Assembly: GCA_934202505.1 (NCBI GenBank)
Contig: CAKPXW010000103.1
Location: forward strand, 1-5,505
Direction: 5' to 3'
From: an uncultured Bacilli bacterium
GTDB taxonomy: Bacteria; Bacillota_I; Bacilli_A; RFN20; CAG-631
Length of the DNA: 5,505 nucleotides
The notes beneath the pieces were generated by a model, which was not told the DNA's origin, ran no database searches, and worked only from the letters and a program-made list of their open reading frames with translations. The position numbers were made by a program, and so were the translations under genes. Shown here one piece after another: positions 4,256 to 5,505 of the stretch. Numbering within the stretch: the stretch's first letter is position 1; every line of letters begins with the position of its first letter.

Positions 4256-5505
4256 TTATTTTAGATATTTAATTTCACGTGTTACATCATTAAAACATTT
4301 CTTTTTGGTATTATAGAAGCTATCATTATCAAAACTATTAAAGGTAATTTCTTTTAAATAATTACCCATTTGGAACTTACTAACTGCTAAAGTTAAAGCT
4401 TCTTTTATAGGCATATTTTGTAAAAACTTGGCATTTTTAATTAAAATGCTATGTTTTTTATGATTATCGTTTAACTTAATTTGAAGATAATTTTTATTTA
4501 AAGAATCGACTTCTTTGCCATCTAAATAAATATCTCCTTCTACAATATCTTTAAATGATAAAACAAAATCACGTTTATTTTTATAGATTGATTTGTCTCC
4601 TTTAAAACTTATATCAAAAGAAATATCATTAGCAATCTCTTTTATTTTAAAAGTATATATTGCATATTTTCCTTGAAGATAATCTTTGCTTTCCCCATCA
4701 TCTTCAAACATCTTAAATTTGTTATTTCCATGATAAATCCATATTTCTAAATCTTGATTAATGGAATAATCATTACTTCTATCATTTAAATAAGTAGGAA
4801 TAATTGCTCCTTGTTTAGCAAATACGGGATAATTATTTAATTCTCTATTAACATTTAACACCTTATTTCCTTCATATATTTGATTGGTAAAGATATCTGT
4901 CCATCTTCCTTTTGGAAAATATGTTTTACAAGTAGCATATGTTGTTAATTTATTAGTTTTTGATGTTATAGGGCTAACAAGTAATTCACTTCCAAAATAA
5001 TATTCATTTTCCATTTTATAAGAAACATTATTATGATGATAATAATATAAAGGTCTAATTAATGGAATCTTATCATTATGGCATACATAATTTAAAGAAT
5101 AAATATAAGGAATAAGTTTGTGCCTTAAACGCAAATAATTTGTAGCAATCTGTTCAATAGAATAATTATAAACCCATGGCTCTTTGCTTAAGAAAATATT
5201 AGAAGTAGAATGCAAACGATTAATTGGTGAAAACACTCCAAATTGTAACCATCTAATATATAATTCATTATCTTTTATACCATACATATGGCCACCAATA
5301 TCATGACTCCACCAAGTATAGCCAATATTAGAAGCAGTTAAGGTAAAATATGGTTCATAGTCTAAAGATTTAAAATCCATATAAGTATCACCTGAAAATC
5401 CTAAAGGATAACGATGTGATCCAATACCTGAATAACGAGATAAAATAATTCCTCTTTTATTTTTATCATTATCTATAAAATGATAATGGTTTAAAGACCA
5501 TAGTG
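4256..5505 (-). CDS. Glycoside hydrolase family 31 (alpha-glucosidase-like), C-terminal part
   Basis: The reading frame is open to the right edge, and 415 residues are visible. It starts with LWSLNHYHFI, a segment that in this GH31 branch follows shortly after the nucleophile motif, which is therefore off the window. RYSGIGSHRYPLGFSGDT (about 23-40) holds the predicted acid/base Asp39. PYFTLTASNIGYTWWSHDIGGH (51-72) and RWLQFGVFSPINRLHS shape the substrate pocket at the end of the barrel. PVFAKQGAIIP and MFEDDGES belong to the C-terminal beta-sandwich domains. The family hydrolyses alpha-linked glucosides or xylosides with retention; the specificity is unclear. There is no sign of export in the visible part. 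The ATG at 5380 is internal, because conserved catalytic sequence precedes it in frame. Confidence 0.92.
   Translation of the reverse strand, partial: LWSLNHYHFIDNDKNKRGIILSRYSGIGSHRYPLGFSGDTYMDFKSLDYEPYFTLTASNIGYTWWSHDIGGHMYGIKDNELYIRWLQFGVFSPINRLHSTSNIFLSKEPWVYNYSIEQIATNYLRLRHKLIPYIYSLNYVCHNDKIPLIRPLYYYHHNNVSYKMENEYYFGSELLVSPITSKTNKLTTYATCKTYFPKGRWTDIFTNQIYEGNKVLNVNRELNNYPVFAKQGAIIPTYLNDRSNDYSINQDLEIWIYHGNNKFKMFEDDGESKDYLQGKYAIYTFKIKEIANDISFDISFKGDKSIYKNKRDFVLSFKDIVEGDIYLDGKEVDSLNKNYLQIKLNDNHKKHSILIKNAKFLQNMPIKEALTLAVSKFQMGNYLKEITFNSFDNDSFYNTKKKCFNDVTREIKYLK

Noticed and set aside
5378..5380. ATG at 5380 as the true start of the glycoside hydrolase.
   Set aside because: The in-frame sequence before it encodes the conserved RYSGIGSHRYP and GFSGDT catalytic segment, so the gene is simply cut by the window edge.
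1..5505. CRISPR array, tRNA, rRNA, transposase or attachment site.
   Set aside because: No spaced direct repeats, cloverleaf, rRNA blocks or transposase motifs were seen on either strand.

Overview
The window is AT-rich and every convincing gene lies on the minus strand, so the reading order is from the right edge to the left. Base composition, strong Shine-Dalgarno sites, U-tailed terminators, consensus sigma-A-type promoters, a cre-like site and TGG-coded tryptophans point to a low-GC Bacillota using the standard bacterial code. A gut-type member of the Bacilli/Erysipelotrichia is my best guess; no marker here fixes the genus.

From right to left: (1) 5505-4256 is the C-terminal part of a glycoside hydrolase family 31 enzyme (alpha-glucosidase-like) whose start lies outside the window, closed by a good intrinsic terminator at 4247-4215. 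(2) 4096-2822 is a two-gene operon: a SSAT-like GNAT acetyltransferase, then 6 bases later a larger acyltransferase-domain protein. (3) 2795-2482 is a single small gene of 67 residues with its own promoter, a sequence matching the CcpA cre consensus just upstream of the -35 box, and a terminator that starts inside its stop codon. (4) 2431-1 is the most interesting part, a surface-fibre (TasA-like) locus. A perfect-consensus promoter drives a leader holding a cyclic-di-GMP-I (GEMM-I) riboswitch aptamer, a competing antiterminator and an intrinsic terminator. Then come a TasA-like membrane-anchored protein (apparently starting at an ATT codon behind a 12-base perfect Shine-Dalgarno), a secreted TasA/camelysin-like protein with a SipW-type signal peptide, an imperfect terminator, and a SipW-type (Ser/His) signal peptidase cut by the left edge.

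Taken together, region 4 looks like a self-contained matrix-fibre module: an anchor or initiating subunit, a fibre subunit, and the dedicated peptidase that matures the subunit. It differs from the Bacillus tapA-sipW-tasA operon in gene order and in apparently being gated by c-di-GMP at the RNA level. The base pairing I can draw favours an ON switch (ligand gives read-through), which would fit c-di-GMP as a signal for sessile growth. The direction of the switch is inference.
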